Positions 27,881 to 37,732 of a stretch of DNA of 64,000 bases are shown piece by piece (position 1 is the first letter of the stretch; every line of letters begins with the position of its first letter). The stretch is from Methylocystis sp. ATCC 49242 (lineage in GTDB: Bacteria; Pseudomonadota; Alphaproteobacteria; Rhizobiales; Beijerinckiaceae): positions 532,736 to 596,735 of the forward strand of contig NZ_KE124774.1 of the NCBI RefSeq assembly GCF_000188155.2, given 5' to 3'. The position numbers and the translations under genes are program-made. A model generated the notes under the pieces. That model was given only the letters and a program-made list of their open reading frames with translations, was not told the origin of the DNA and made no database searches.

Positions 27881-28900
27881 TTAGCGCCTGTCCCCGGCGC
27901 CCGCGCCCATAAGCGCGTCGAGAAAGGGCTGTTTCCAGCCATGCGAGGCCGTGTCGAACAGCGCGAAATCATGGTCGAACTGCCAATAGGCCCAGCCCCA
28001 GCCGTGATTCTGCGCAGTCTGCGCGACATGCGCCATCCAGGCCGCGCGCGAAAGCGGTGGGGCGCTGTCATAGACGCCGAACTCCCCGAGATAGATCGGC
28101 CGTTTTTGCGCGGCCGCCCAGCGCGCCACGACGGCGAAATCGTCATCGACCATGCGTCGCGATTCTTCCGCGCCCCAGGCGACGTCGCGCAACGAAGCGA
28201 GTTCGCTCGACCAGGGCGCGCCCTGATGGGTGAAGCGCATCGGCTCGTAATAATGAACGGTGACGATCAGATTGCGGTCCTGAGGAGGGATATCGAGCTT
28301 CTCGATGTCGTGGACGTCTCCCGCGTTCAGGGCGGCCACGATGACCGCTCGGTCCGGGTCGGCCGCGCGGATTTCGGCGAGCGCGGCGGCGAGCGCGTCA
28401 TTCCATTCGGCGGCGCTCATATGGCCGCCGGGTTCGTTGAGGATTTCATAAACCACGCGCGGGCGCGCGCCGGCGTAGCGCTTCGCAATCTGCCGCCAGA
28501 AGGCGACAATCTTCTCCTTGCAGGCAGGAGGCGTCTGCTGGCACAGAGCGTTGTCGTGCTGGTCCAGCACGGCGGACAGGCCCGCCGCAGTCGCGGCGTC
28601 GAGCACGCGGTCGAGGCGGGCGAGAACTTCCCCGTCCAGCCGATTCTTCGGGTCCATGAAGTGGAGCCCGAAGAAATTGATCCGCACATGATCAAATCCG
28701 GCGGCGCGGATCAACCTGAAGTCGTCCATGCGGAAGGGCGCGTCTGTTTCGCCTTTCCATACGCCGTCATAACCCAGCACATTGACGCCGCGCCGGATCG
28801 CGAGCGAAGCGGGGGAGGGCGCCGGCTGCGCGGAGGCGGCGCAATGCAGGGAAAGCAGCGCGGCCAAGACCTTCAGGAACATTGCGGCGCGACGCGTCAT
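27881..28900 (-). CDS. Exported glycoside hydrolase family 5
   Basis: A 339-residue protein with a signal peptide (1-24) and a GH5 (cellulase-like) TIM barrel. The acid/base Glu156 is in VVYEILNEPGG and the nucleophile Glu273 in IYLGEFGVYD, and DHVRINFFG and VTVHYYEP are further family strands. It would cut beta-linked glucan or mannan in the periplasm. Its start overlaps the stop of the Wzy-like gene (ATGA), so it trims or edits the same exopolysaccharide, as BcsZ does in cellulose synthesis. That role is inferred from coupling. Confidence 0.92.
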   Translation of the reverse strand: MTRRAAMFLKVLAALLSLHCAASAQPAPSPASLAIRRGVNVLGYDGVWKGETDAPFRMDDFRLIRAAGFDHVRINFFGLHFMDPKNRLDGEVLARLDRVLDAATAAGLSAVLDQHDNALCQQTPPACKEKIVAFWRQIAKRYAGARPRVVYEILNEPGGHMSAAEWNDALAAALAEIRAADPDRAVIVAALNAGDVHDIEKLDIPPQDRNLIVTVHYYEPMRFTHQGAPWSSELASLRDVAWGAEESRRMVDDDFAVVARWAAAQKRPIYLGEFGVYDSAPPLSRAAWMAHVAQTAQNHGWGWAYWQFDHDFALFDTASHGWKQPFLDALMGAGAGDRR

Positions 28901-30249
28901 CTTGCAGCGCCCATGCGTGTGCGTCCACGCGACCGGCGCGGCGCGGGCTCTTCGAAGCGAAGGCTTTCGGTCGCCTCCTGCGGCGCCGGCGCCGGCCGCG
29001 CGTAAACCAGCACGAAGCAGGTCAGCAGCATCGTTGCGGAGATGTTGGTGGAGCGCAGAAAGAACGTCTCCGTGAAATCGATGAAGAACAGCAGGCATGC
29101 GTAAACGAGAGACAGAGCTATATGCGGATCGAGCCGGCGCTCCTGCCGGATGCGTTCAAGAATCCGCAGGCCGAACATCAGCGCGCCGATGAGGAAGACG
29201 GCGAGCCCTGTCGCGCCGGTCTCCATCGCAATTGCGATGTATCCGTCGTGATAATTGTCGAGAAACCAGCCGTGCCGCTCGGTAAAGAGATCCTTGACCT
29301 CCGGGATCGTCCAGAAGCCGTTCAGCCCGAAGCCGAGCCACTTTCGATCCATGAAATAGCTGAGCGCATGTTGCCAGATGAAAGTGCGCTCGGTGAAATC
29401 GATCTCCTGACCGAAGAGCAGGAGATAGCGGCTGCCCGTCTTGACGAAATAGGCGATGAGCGCCGTCCCCAAGAGCCCCATGAAGAAAGGCGCGAAGGCC
29501 AGTATCCGCGTGAACGTCAGCGACAGGCCGGCGAGGTAAAGGCAACCCACCGCGAAGGCCGCGAGTCCGCCGCCGCCGCGCGAACCCGACATGACGATGC
29601 AGACCAGCGCGACGAGGGCGCCGAGAGCGTGATACAGGCCGCGCTGTGGCGTCAGCAGGCGGTAACAGGAGAAGAACAGGAACACCGCCGCCAGCACGCC
29701 GAGATTCTGCTTGGTGTAGAAAACGCCGTTCCACTGTCCGGCGTGCTGCCACGTCTTGAGCACGCCAATGTCCGGAATGAAAAGGGCGACTGCGATGGAT
29801 GCGACGCAGAGGAAGAACTGGCCGAAAAACACGGCGTCGATGATGGCGTCGATGTCGAAAGTGCGCGTCAGCCGGTAGGCGCCGAAAGCGACAATCGCGA
29901 GTGCGGTGGCCTTTGGCAGACTGGCCATGAAATTCGTCGACCACAGCGGTGAAGCGACCGCGATCGCGTAGATGCCCAGCGCGACGAAAAGGCCGGGCCT
30001 CGGCGCGAGCCGAACGATGACGCGCCGGAAATAGCTGACGACGACGACGACGGCCCACAGTCCTACGCCGATATATTGCTGAAGGTTGGAGTCCTCCGAG
30101 ACGGGGAGCACCTTTGGGTGCAGGTTCCCGTTCGAGAAAATCGATATGACGATCAGGCTGAAGAAGATCGCGGGCGTCGTCCAGGCGTTCGGCTCCGGGC
30201 GAGCGTCGGGCGGGGCGGTGGAGCCGGATGTAAGCTTCGAGCGTCGCAT
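28897..30249 (-). CDS. O-antigen ligase/Wzy-type polymerase membrane protein
   Basis: A 450-residue polytopic protein with about 11-12 helices. The large periplasmic loop near the C-terminal third carries the Wzy/WaaL-like segment HALSYFMDRKWLGFGLNGFW followed by HNxYL-like DNYHDGYIAI. It probably polymerises lipid-linked repeat units of the exopolysaccharide. The start at 30249 is chosen because the frame upstream lacks membrane character. It is divergent from the flippase gene and coupled to the GH5 gene downstream. Confidence 0.88.
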   Translation of the reverse strand: MRRSKLTSGSTAPPDARPEPNAWTTPAIFFSLIVISIFSNGNLHPKVLPVSEDSNLQQYIGVGLWAVVVVVSYFRRVIVRLAPRPGLFVALGIYAIAVASPLWSTNFMASLPKATALAIVAFGAYRLTRTFDIDAIIDAVFFGQFFLCVASIAVALFIPDIGVLKTWQHAGQWNGVFYTKQNLGVLAAVFLFFSCYRLLTPQRGLYHALGALVALVCIVMSGSRGGGGLAAFAVGCLYLAGLSLTFTRILAFAPFFMGLLGTALIAYFVKTGSRYLLLFGQEIDFTERTFIWQHALSYFMDRKWLGFGLNGFWTIPEVKDLFTERHGWFLDNYHDGYIAIAMETGATGLAVFLIGALMFGLRILERIRQERRLDPHIALSLVYACLLFFIDFTETFFLRSTNISATMLLTCFVLVYARPAPAPQEATESLRFEEPAPRRSRGRTRMGAAR

Positions 30250-30442
30250 GGGAATTGGCTGGACGGCGTCGCGAATCGGCGCGCGCAACGGTTGCGTCCA
30301 AGCTAGTCGATTCCCGGCCTCCTGTCTCGCCTCGCCGCTGCGCCTTGTTTCTACTCGATAACCATTGTTCTCAGCTCTGCTGGCGCCCGAGCGGTTCAAG
30401 TATTATGAACGTGACCTTGGCTTTAACGAAACCGCTGGGGCT

Positions 30443-31831
30443 ATGGCGATCCTGACCTTCATCCGTGACCGGCTCGCCCGTCACAGGGCCGCCGTGGCGG
30501 CGGTTGTGGCGATGAGCATCAAGGCGGGCGGCGCGCTGCTCACCCTGACCGTATTTACGCTGGCCGCGCGGGCGATGTCCGCCGACGAGTTCGGGCGGCT
30601 TGCGATCTGGTTCAACGCGATGAGCTTCCTCGCGGTGGCCGCGGTCTTCGGCCAGGACACGCTGATCGCGCGAAACTTCGGCGAATACGCCGGCAAGGGC
30701 GATTACGCCCAGGCATGGGGCGCCTATCGTTTCGGCTGGCGGTGGACGCTTATCTCCGGGGCGGTCTTCGTCGCCGGGCTGATTGCGCTTGCGCCGCTCA
30801 TCTATCCCGACATTGCCCGGACGGCGTTGCTTGCTGGCGCCTTCTTTCTTTTCACCCAGACGGCGCTGCACTACTCGTCGCATTCGAGCCGCGTCGCCGT
30901 GAATATCGTCGTCTCCGAGACGAACCGGGAACTTAGCTGGCGCCTCGTTCTGCTCGTCGTGGTCATCTGGTCGGTGCTGCATCAGGGTCTTACGCCGGCG
31001 GAATTTTTCGCCGCTGCGGCAATCGGACAAATTCTGTCTCTCGGCGCCCAGCTCATATACATGCGCCGATCCTACAGGACGCATTCCGTCACGCTTCTGC
31101 GCGATGACGATCGCAAACACTGGTTCGCGCGCGGGCTTGCGATGTGGCAATCGGCGATGGTGGAGGCCGCGAGCCTCTATTTCGACGTGATGCTGATCGG
31201 CTATTTCGCCTCGCCGGCTGTGGCAGGCGATTATTTCGTGGCGGCGCGCATCGCGAACATCTTCATGATGGTGTTGACGGGTCTCAACACCTATTCGTTT
31301 TCGCACAGCGCCAATCTTTATTTCTCGGGACAGACCCAGAAACTGCAGGACATTCTCCGCATGCTCGTGCTGGTTGGGACGGCGATGGTCGCGCCGGTCT
31401 TGCTGCTGATCTATGTGTTTGGCGTGCAAATACTGACGATTTTCGGCCAGCGCTATGCCGCCGTCTACCCGACGGTCGTTGTGCTGGCGACGGCCTGTTT
31501 CATCATGTCGATGAGCGGCTCGGCCTCGGTGATCCTGCTTACGACGGGGCATGAGAAACTCTATTCCCGCGTCATCACTTACGCGACTCTGGCGCGCGTG
31601 GCGCTTACCGCTGTTCTCGCCTGGGCCTTTGGCGCATTCGGCGCCGCCTGCGGCTGGGCGTTGATCAATGCGCCGCTTTTCATGGCTCTCGGGGCGATCT
31701 GCCGCCGCGCCTGCGGGGTCGACACGAGCATCGTGAGCGTGCTGACCTATCTGCGCGCCCGGCCGCGCGAGAGCGCGACCTTGTCGACCGACGTCGCCGG
31801 CCCGGGCGAGAGCAAGCCAACGGCAAGCTGA
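30443..31831 (+). CDS. Wzx-type oligosaccharide flippase
   Basis: A 462-residue MATE/polysaccharide-transporter-like protein with about 12 helices. The N-terminal amphipathic stretch and AGGALLTLTVFTLAARAMSADEFGRLAIWF are typical of Wzx/RfbX proteins. It would flip lipid-linked repeat units across the inner membrane to the polymerase encoded divergently at its left. The ATG at 30443 (GGGG upstream) is preferred to one 78 bases earlier. It is convergent with the glycosyltransferase pair. Confidence 0.87.
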   Translation: MAILTFIRDRLARHRAAVAAVVAMSIKAGGALLTLTVFTLAARAMSADEFGRLAIWFNAMSFLAVAAVFGQDTLIARNFGEYAGKGDYAQAWGAYRFGWRWTLISGAVFVAGLIALAPLIYPDIARTALLAGAFFLFTQTALHYSSHSSRVAVNIVVSETNRELSWRLVLLVVVIWSVLHQGLTPAEFFAAAAIGQILSLGAQLIYMRRSYRTHSVTLLRDDDRKHWFARGLAMWQSAMVEAASLYFDVMLIGYFASPAVAGDYFVAARIANIFMMVLTGLNTYSFSHSANLYFSGQTQKLQDILRMLVLVGTAMVAPVLLLIYVFGVQILTIFGQRYAAVYPTVVVLATACFIMSMSGSASVILLTTGHEKLYSRVITYATLARVALTAVLAWAFGAFGAACGWALINAPLFMALGAICRRACGVDTSIVSVLTYLRARPRESATLSTDVAGPGESKPTAS

Positions 31832-31848
31832 GGCCCGCCCCGACGCCT

Positions 31849-33414
31849 TCAGAGCAGGGCGGGCGCCAAAGGACTCTCCTGCGCTTCGACGTGGTACAGC
31901 GCGCGAGCGTCGATGCGTTCGTGAACGATCCGGCGAAGGCCCAAATTTTTTGGCGTGAAGATCGCGCCGTCGATGCACTCGAGCCGGCCGCAGCGATTGA
32001 GGGTGTGAAGGCGCGCGCCCGGCCAGCCGGCGCCAGGCGCAACGAGCTTCACCGGCGTCTGAAGGAAGTTTTCTTCGTCCAGCTGGTCGATGCGCATGAT
32101 GACGATGCGCTTGCCGTAGCCTTCGGAGCAATCCTGCACCGGCCGCAATAATACGCCTTTGCGGGAGACGACGGCTCCCGCCGGCCGCGCGTAACGCGAG
32201 TCGACGAGAACCGGATTCTGCGCATGTGCTTGCCACGGCCCGAAAAGGCTGTGCGCGTGATGCAGCGCCAGCGTATCGGAGTAGCCGCCGACGCCGTCGC
32301 GGACGACCGAGGTTATCCAGTAGCGGTCGCCATGGCGGAAGATGGTCGCGTCGGCCGCCTCGACGCCATCGAGCATTCGCGCGACAGGCTCCCATTTTCC
32401 CGGAAACGCCACGCAGCGATAGAGTGTGACGCCGCCGGAGGCCGAAGCTTCAGGCGCCATGTAGAGCTCGCCCTCATGCTCGATGAGAAAAGGGTAGGAA
32501 AGATGCCACGGCTCGACGAGCGCGGGCGTTGGTTCGCCAACCGGACCCGCGGCGTCGAATTCCTGATAGTAGATTTCGCCACGATCCGTGCGATAATCGA
32601 GACGTTCATAGAAGACGCCGCTTCGACCGCGCCAGTGGATGGGAAATGGATCGGCGGCGAAATTCATCTCGCGATCCTGCATCACGCGCCATGCTGGGCC
32701 CGTGAGCGCTCCGGAATCGACGACGTCGGGGCCGTCGACAAAACGCCATCCAACGCGCCAGTGCGGCGAGTGGCAGCAAAGATGATAAATCGCGCGCGCG
32801 CATCGAAAGGCGATGTTGCGCAAGGCGAAGGAGTATGGGTTGCGCGCGCGCTTCTCTGCTGGCGCGCTTGGCGCGTCGACAACTCGCGGGGGACAGGCGA
32901 GCGCCTGCTCGATGAGCACGATGACACGGGAAAACACCGCCTCCAGCCCGCCGGTCAGCCCATCGGCCGCTTCGAGCGAGGGAAGTCCCCATGCGACAAT
33001 CGCGCCGCTTCCTGCGTCCTCTAGCGCTATGGTCGGCGCGCTCCCGCCAAGGAGCGACGCAATTGCATATTGATCTGACGAATGGCCGTCATAAAGCGGG
33101 CGCAAGACCCTTGCGCCGTGCGGCGCGGCGACGCCGCCGACCAGATCGATGACCACATCGGCTTGCAACGCCGCCGCCGGCGAAATCGAACGCGCGTTCA
33201 GCGCATCGGTGAAGGTGGGCCGTCGCCTGCGCAACAGAAGACGCTCGAGCGACAGAAGCTGTTTGACCGCGCTTGGCCATTCCTCGCCGCCTTCTTCGAA
33301 CCGAAATGCGACCTGCGCATGCGGCCAGCGCCGGGCGAGGCCGTCGCGCAGCCGCTTATGCCAGCGCATGAACCGCGCAGGCGAGATCGCGATTTCAATC
33401 GTCTGATATCTCAT
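31849..33414 (-). CDS. GIPC-transferase-like glycosyltransferase with N-terminal formyltransferase-like region
   Basis: A 521-residue protein. The first 180 residues (ADVVIDLVGG near 95) resemble formyltransferase-type Rossmann segments. The C-terminal half (about 230-500) has the features of the glucosamine inositolphosphorylceramide transferase family of plants and bacteria: NFAADPFPIHW, LSYPFLIEHEGELYMAPE, TLYRCVAFPGKWE, and RYARPAGAVV with RPVQDCSEGYG. This is a five-bladed propeller related to GH43/62 folds. It likely transfers a sugar during exopolysaccharide or glycolipid assembly. The ATG at 33414 overlaps the stop of the GT4 gene (ATGA), so the two are co-translated. The enzymatic role in bacteria is not established. 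Confidence 0.72.
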   Translation of the reverse strand: MRYQTIEIAISPARFMRWHKRLRDGLARRWPHAQVAFRFEEGGEEWPSAVKQLLSLERLLLRRRRPTFTDALNARSISPAAALQADVVIDLVGGVAAPHGARVLRPLYDGHSSDQYAIASLLGGSAPTIALEDAGSGAIVAWGLPSLEAADGLTGGLEAVFSRVIVLIEQALACPPRVVDAPSAPAEKRARNPYSFALRNIAFRCARAIYHLCCHSPHWRVGWRFVDGPDVVDSGALTGPAWRVMQDREMNFAADPFPIHWRGRSGVFYERLDYRTDRGEIYYQEFDAAGPVGEPTPALVEPWHLSYPFLIEHEGELYMAPEASASGGVTLYRCVAFPGKWEPVARMLDGVEAADATIFRHGDRYWITSVVRDGVGGYSDTLALHHAHSLFGPWQAHAQNPVLVDSRYARPAGAVVSRKGVLLRPVQDCSEGYGKRIVIMRIDQLDEENFLQTPVKLVAPGAGWPGARLHTLNRCGRLECIDGAIFTPKNLGLRRIVHERIDARALYHVEAQESPLAPALL

Positions 33415-34595
33415 GGCGTTGGCCGTTCCATCAAACGCAGATATTCGTCCAACATCGCGTCCAGAGGGTAGCGCTCGGCAAGCCGTTTGCCGCGACCGGT
33501 GAGCGTTGCTTCGAGTTCGGGATCGTCCAGAACGCGCCGGACGGCGCGGGCGAACGCCTTTGTGTCGGCCGCGTCGACGAAGAGCGCGCAGGGCGAGCCG
33601 TCGACCGCGAGTACTTCGCGCAGCACATCGATATTGTTGGCGACGACGGGCGCGCCGGCTTGCGCCGCCTCGACCGGCGCGAGACCAAATGTTTCCGTCG
33701 AGCTGGGGAAGACGAAGCAATCCAGCGCGGCGAGAAAGGCGCCCATCTGCGCCGTATTCAGTTCGCCGAGGAAATGAACCCGTTCCGCAACGCCAAGCGA
33801 GTGCGCCAGCGCTTCGAGGTCGCCACGCGCCGCGCCCTGACCGGCAAGCGCGAGATGCTGCTCACGGTTTTCACTCAAAATCCGAATTGCGAGATCGACC
33901 TGTTTGAGCGGATGCAAACGCGCCGCGCAGCCGAGGAGTTCGGCGTCCTGCGGCAGGCCGAAATGCCGGCGCGCGTCGGTCTTCGATATGGAGGCGGATT
34001 TGTCGAAGAAGCCGTGATCGATGCGCTTGAGCCGGCGGCTGTAAGGCTTCGGATAATCCCGGTAAGCCGTCTCAGTTTGGGCCGAGTTGACGATGATATG
34101 GTCGTAAAATCCGACCATCCCCATCGCCTTGTCGAGGGCGCCGACGACCGCGGGAACCGTTTCCGGCGGCGACAGCTGATTGGCGATGACGAGCGGCGAT
34201 CCCGCCAATCGCGCGACCGGCGCGCCGATCAGATTGCCGTAATGCTGCAATGTTACGACGACGTCCGGCTTCTCGGCGCGAAATTCCTCGAATAGTGCGC
34301 CGAGCATTTTGAGAAGGCCGAAGGGCGTCGACGGTCGCGCCTTCGCGCAGAAGACGACATTTTCCTCACCGTCAAAGCTTTCGGTCCGTCGAAAGAAGAA
34401 GATCTGCCGCGTGCGCCAGCCATGCTTCGCGAAGCCCAGCGCAAGCTGGCGCGCAATCTCCTGTGCGCCGGCGTTTTCGGCTTGCGTCTGCACGATAGCG
34501 ACCGTTTTGGGCTTCTGCGGTTTGCTCAATGGCCTGACTTCTATTTTCGATGCGAAAGTCGCGTCGTCCGTTGACGCCAAGCTGAAGTTTTCCAT
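33411..34595 (-). CDS. Glycosyltransferase family 4 (GT-B)
   Basis: A 394-residue GT-B enzyme. The C-terminal half shows LGCAARLHPLKQVDLAIR, VHFLGELN and FPSSTETFGLAPVEAAQAGAPVVA, the E-x7-E nucleotide-sugar binding motif of GT4. The ATG at 34595 is taken; a TTG three bases upstream is the alternative. It starts the two-gene transcript with the GIPC-like transferase and belongs to the exopolysaccharide locus. Donor and acceptor are unknown. Confidence 0.9.
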   Translation of the reverse strand: MENFSLASTDDATFASKIEVRPLSKPQKPKTVAIVQTQAENAGAQEIARQLALGFAKHGWRTRQIFFFRRTESFDGEENVVFCAKARPSTPFGLLKMLGALFEEFRAEKPDVVVTLQHYGNLIGAPVARLAGSPLVIANQLSPPETVPAVVGALDKAMGMVGFYDHIIVNSAQTETAYRDYPKPYSRRLKRIDHGFFDKSASISKTDARRHFGLPQDAELLGCAARLHPLKQVDLAIRILSENREQHLALAGQGAARGDLEALAHSLGVAERVHFLGELNTAQMGAFLAALDCFVFPSSTETFGLAPVEAAQAGAPVVANNIDVLREVLAVDGSPCALFVDAADTKAFARAVRRVLDDPELEATLTGRGKRLAERYPLDAMLDEYLRLMERPTP

Positions 34596-34752
34596 CAATC
34601 GGAAGTCGAGCGCCAGCCTTGCCTTTGGTCACGGTTAAACAGCTGACTAATTTTTACGATTTCCGCATTTTGTTCGGACCTGCGCTTCGGCATTCCTATA
34701 TCTGACGAAGAAGCGCGGCCGGTCCGCGGCAATCTTTGAGGATGGCAAAGGA

Positions 34753-36201
34753 ATGGATGCGAAGGATCGCCTCTTTATCGAAAAGGCTTTCATCGGCGGC
34801 GCGTGGATCGGCGCCGATAGCGGCGCGACCTTTCCGGTAACCAATCCCGCAAATGGCGAGACGCTCGGCCATGTTCCCGATATGGGCGCAGCCGAGACGC
34901 GGCGCGCAATCGAAGCGGCGGAGGCGGCCTTGCCGGCCTGGCGCGACCGGCCGGCGAAGGAGCGCGCGCAGATCATGCGCCGCTGGTTCGAGCTGATCAT
35001 GGCCGAGCAGGAGCGCCTCGCGCGCATCATTACGGCCGAGCAGGGCAAGCCTCTCAATGAGGCGCGCGGCGAGATCGCCTATGGCGCCTCCTATATCGAC
35101 TGGTTCGCGGAGGAGGGGCGCCGCGTCTATGGCGACATTGTCCCGGGCGCGATGGACAGGCGCCTGCTGGTGCTGAAGCAGGCGATCGGCGTTACGGCGG
35201 CGATCACGCCCTGGAACTTCCCGTCGGCGATGCTCGCGCGCAAGGTCGCGGCGGCGCTGGGCGCGGGTTGCACGATGGTGGTCAAGCCCGCGGAGCTGAC
35301 GCCTTTTTCGGCGCTGGCGCTCGTCGAACTCGGGTCGCGCGCCGGCGTTCCGGCCGGGGTAGTCAACGTCGTCACGGCGTTGAATCCGGCGCCTGTCGGG
35401 GAGGAACTCACACGCAATCCGGTCGTTCGCAAACTGACTTTCACCGGCTCCACCGAGGTCGGGCGAATCCTCCTGCGTCAGGCGGCCGATAATGTGCAGA
35501 AATGCTCGATGGAGCTCGGCGGAAACGCGCCGCTCATCGTCTTCGAGGACGCGGACATCGATCTTGCCGTGAAAGGCGCGATCGCGACCAAATATCGCAA
35601 TTGCGGGCAAACATGCATCTCCGCCAATCGCTTTCTCGTGCAGGCGAGCGTGGCGGAGGTTTTCGCGCGGAAGCTCGCCGCCGCGGCGAGCGCGCTGAAG
35701 GTGGGAGAGGGGTCTCAGGATGGCGTCGTCATCGGCCCCCTGATCGAGGAGGCGGCTGTCGAGAAGGTCGAGCGTCATATTTCCGACGCTGTGGCGCATG
35801 GCGCGAAGGTTCTGGCTGGCGGCGCGCGTCACGCGCTGGGCGGCCTGTTCTTCCAGCCGACCGTGCTCGCCGATGTGCCGCCGGATGCGCTGATCTTCAA
35901 CGAGGAGACATTCGGTCCCGTCGCGCCGGTAATTGCTTTCGAGACCGAGGCCGACGCAATCCGTCTGGCGAATGCAACGCCCTACGGTCTTGCCGCCTAT
36001 TTCTTCAGTCGCGACATCGCGCGGATTTTCCGCGTGGCGGAGCGACTGGAGTTCGGCATGGTCGGCGTTAATGAAACGATTCTCAGCTCCGAAGCCGCGC
36101 CATTCGGCGGTGTGAAACATTCGGGGCTGGGACGCGAGGGCTCGCGCTATGGAATCGAGGACTATCTCGAAATCAAATATGTCTGTCTCGGCGGCATGTG
36201 A
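34753..36201 (+). CDS. gabD: Succinate-semialdehyde dehydrogenase (NAD(P)+)
   Basis: A 482-residue aldehyde dehydrogenase, the GabD length. ITPWNFPSAM, FTGSTEVGR, MELGGNAP (Glu254) and NCGQTCISANRF (catalytic Cys288) are all intact. The NRF after the active-site Cys is typical of the SSADH branch. It oxidises succinate semialdehyde to succinate, the last step of the GABA shunt. It is a single gene here; no gabT is adjacent. Other short-chain semialdehydes are possible substrates. Confidence 0.93.
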   Translation: MDAKDRLFIEKAFIGGAWIGADSGATFPVTNPANGETLGHVPDMGAAETRRAIEAAEAALPAWRDRPAKERAQIMRRWFELIMAEQERLARIITAEQGKPLNEARGEIAYGASYIDWFAEEGRRVYGDIVPGAMDRRLLVLKQAIGVTAAITPWNFPSAMLARKVAAALGAGCTMVVKPAELTPFSALALVELGSRAGVPAGVVNVVTALNPAPVGEELTRNPVVRKLTFTGSTEVGRILLRQAADNVQKCSMELGGNAPLIVFEDADIDLAVKGAIATKYRNCGQTCISANRFLVQASVAEVFARKLAAAASALKVGEGSQDGVVIGPLIEEAAVEKVERHISDAVAHGAKVLAGGARHALGGLFFQPTVLADVPPDALIFNEETFGPVAPVIAFETEADAIRLANATPYGLAAYFFSRDIARIFRVAERLEFGMVGVNETILSSEAAPFGGVKHSGLGREGSRYGIEDYLEIKYVCLGGM

Positions 36202-36222
36202 GGCGTGCGGCGGGCGGGCGGC

Positions 36223-37710
36223 TCACGATCCGCTCGCCAGCGCCTCGCGCACCCTGGCGGAATAGCCGTAAATGTCGTCGAAGAGGCGCAATTGCCCGTC
36301 GGCGTCCACTGTCGCGGTGAAATATTCGATATGCACCGGCATCGGCCGGGCGAGATCGATGCGCCGCTCGGAGGCGCCGACCATTCCGCGCAGCCGCTTT
36401 TCCGTCCAGCCCGCGTCGGCGGTCAGCACGGCTTCCGCGAGCGCGAAAGGCTGATCGACCCGCACGCAGCCATGGCTGTAGGCGCGCCGCGCCGTCGCGA
36501 AGAGGCTGCGCGAGGGCGTGTCGTGCAGATAGACGGAAAATTCGTTCGGGAACACGAATTTCACACGGCCCAGCGCATTCTTTTCGCCCGGTGGCTGACG
36601 CACGCTCGCGCGGCCGTTGCTGTATGAAACCTTGAAACCGCGCGCGGCGAGATAGGAAAGATCGCCGCCGTGTTTTCCCGCCATCTCTTTCGTGATGATC
36701 GATTGCGGAACGCTCCACGACGGATTGATCACGACATAACGCATCGTGTCGGAGAACACTGGCGTCGGCGTGCTCGTTTTGCCGACGACGACCCTTGTAC
36801 GATGCGTTTTCACTCCATCGCGCGTAAGCGCGAGTTCGAATTGCGGGATATTGACCTCGATGCGCGTCGCGCCCAGGTCGCGAGGCTCCCAGCGCCAGCG
36901 CTCCATATTCGCGATGATTTCCGCCTCGATGCGCTTCGCCTCGCCTTGCGTCAAGGATGCGAAGGAATTTTGCGGCCCAATGTCATTGCCCCGGGAGGCG
37001 AGGGCGACGCGGCCGGAGTTTTCCCGTATCGTGCGCAGTTCGGCGAGTTTGTCGCGCAGGGCGCGGTAGCCGGCGTGCGGCGGATTGAAGTCGGCGAGAT
37101 CTGCGCCGGCGAGGGTGACGGCGTCGAGCGCTTCCGAGGCGCTCGCCAGCCGCGGCCGCGCGCCGATAAGGCGCGAGATCCTGGCCGGATCGACCCTGGC
37201 GCCGCTCGCTTGCGCCGCGTAGTCGACGATCCCCTCGGAAAGATCGAGTTCGGCTGCGACGCTCCATTGTGCGTCATTCGAAGGTATCGGCGCGCTGATC
37301 CGCAGCGCGTCGCGCCTCGCGTCATGCAGCGTTTGAGCCGCGCGCGTCGCTGCTGGCGAGAAATATTCGCCCAAGCGCCACAGGGGCGCGAAATCATGCT
37401 TTGCGTAATAGGCAGCTATGGCGTTTCGACGGGCGCGGCGGGCGGAATCCGTCTCGCTCTGCGTCCATTCCTCGAGCCTTTGCGCGATGGCCCGCGAAAC
37501 GTCGATTGTCGCTGTCGCGCCTGCGTCCGGCCCGGCGGTCATGTCGTTTGACAGGAATTTCTTCGACGCGCCCGTTCCCGCCAATGCGACTGCTGCGGGC
37601 ATGTCCCGAGGCGCGGACCATGGGGCCTGAGCGCCGGCGGGAGAGGCGAGCAGCATCGCGGCGATGGCGAGCGGCGCGGTTTGAGCGAAAGCCGGGACGC
37701 GACGGAACAT
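36223..37710 (-). CDS. L,D-transpeptidase (YkuD domain, YcbB/LdtD-like)
   Basis: A 495-residue exported enzyme. A signal peptide (about 5-27) and a peptidoglycan-binding-like helical region (HAGYRALRDKLAELR) precede a YkuD catalytic domain. That domain has RWEPRDLGATRIEVNIPQF and the active-site motif HGCVRVDQP (His413, Cys415). Such enzymes form 3-3 crosslinks or attach proteins to peptidoglycan and are common in Rhizobiales. The ATG at 37710 begins the signal peptide. Confidence 0.92.
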   Translation of the reverse strand: MFRRVPAFAQTAPLAIAAMLLASPAGAQAPWSAPRDMPAAVALAGTGASKKFLSNDMTAGPDAGATATIDVSRAIAQRLEEWTQSETDSARRARRNAIAAYYAKHDFAPLWRLGEYFSPAATRAAQTLHDARRDALRISAPIPSNDAQWSVAAELDLSEGIVDYAAQASGARVDPARISRLIGARPRLASASEALDAVTLAGADLADFNPPHAGYRALRDKLAELRTIRENSGRVALASRGNDIGPQNSFASLTQGEAKRIEAEIIANMERWRWEPRDLGATRIEVNIPQFELALTRDGVKTHRTRVVVGKTSTPTPVFSDTMRYVVINPSWSVPQSIITKEMAGKHGGDLSYLAARGFKVSYSNGRASVRQPPGEKNALGRVKFVFPNEFSVYLHDTPSRSLFATARRAYSHGCVRVDQPFALAEAVLTADAGWTEKRLRGMVGASERRIDLARPMPVHIEYFTATVDADGQLRLFDDIYGYSARVREALASGS

Positions 37711-37732
37711 GACACATACTCCTTCGGGCGCC

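Noticed and set aside
25677-27884. A 735-residue open frame antisense to the Wzz/kinase gene
   Set aside because: Arg/Ala-rich with no motif; the minus strand carries Wzz and P-loop motifs.
30371-32395. Long minus-strand frame across the flippase gene
   Set aside because: The plus strand encodes about 12 membrane helices; the minus frame is Arg-rich and without features.
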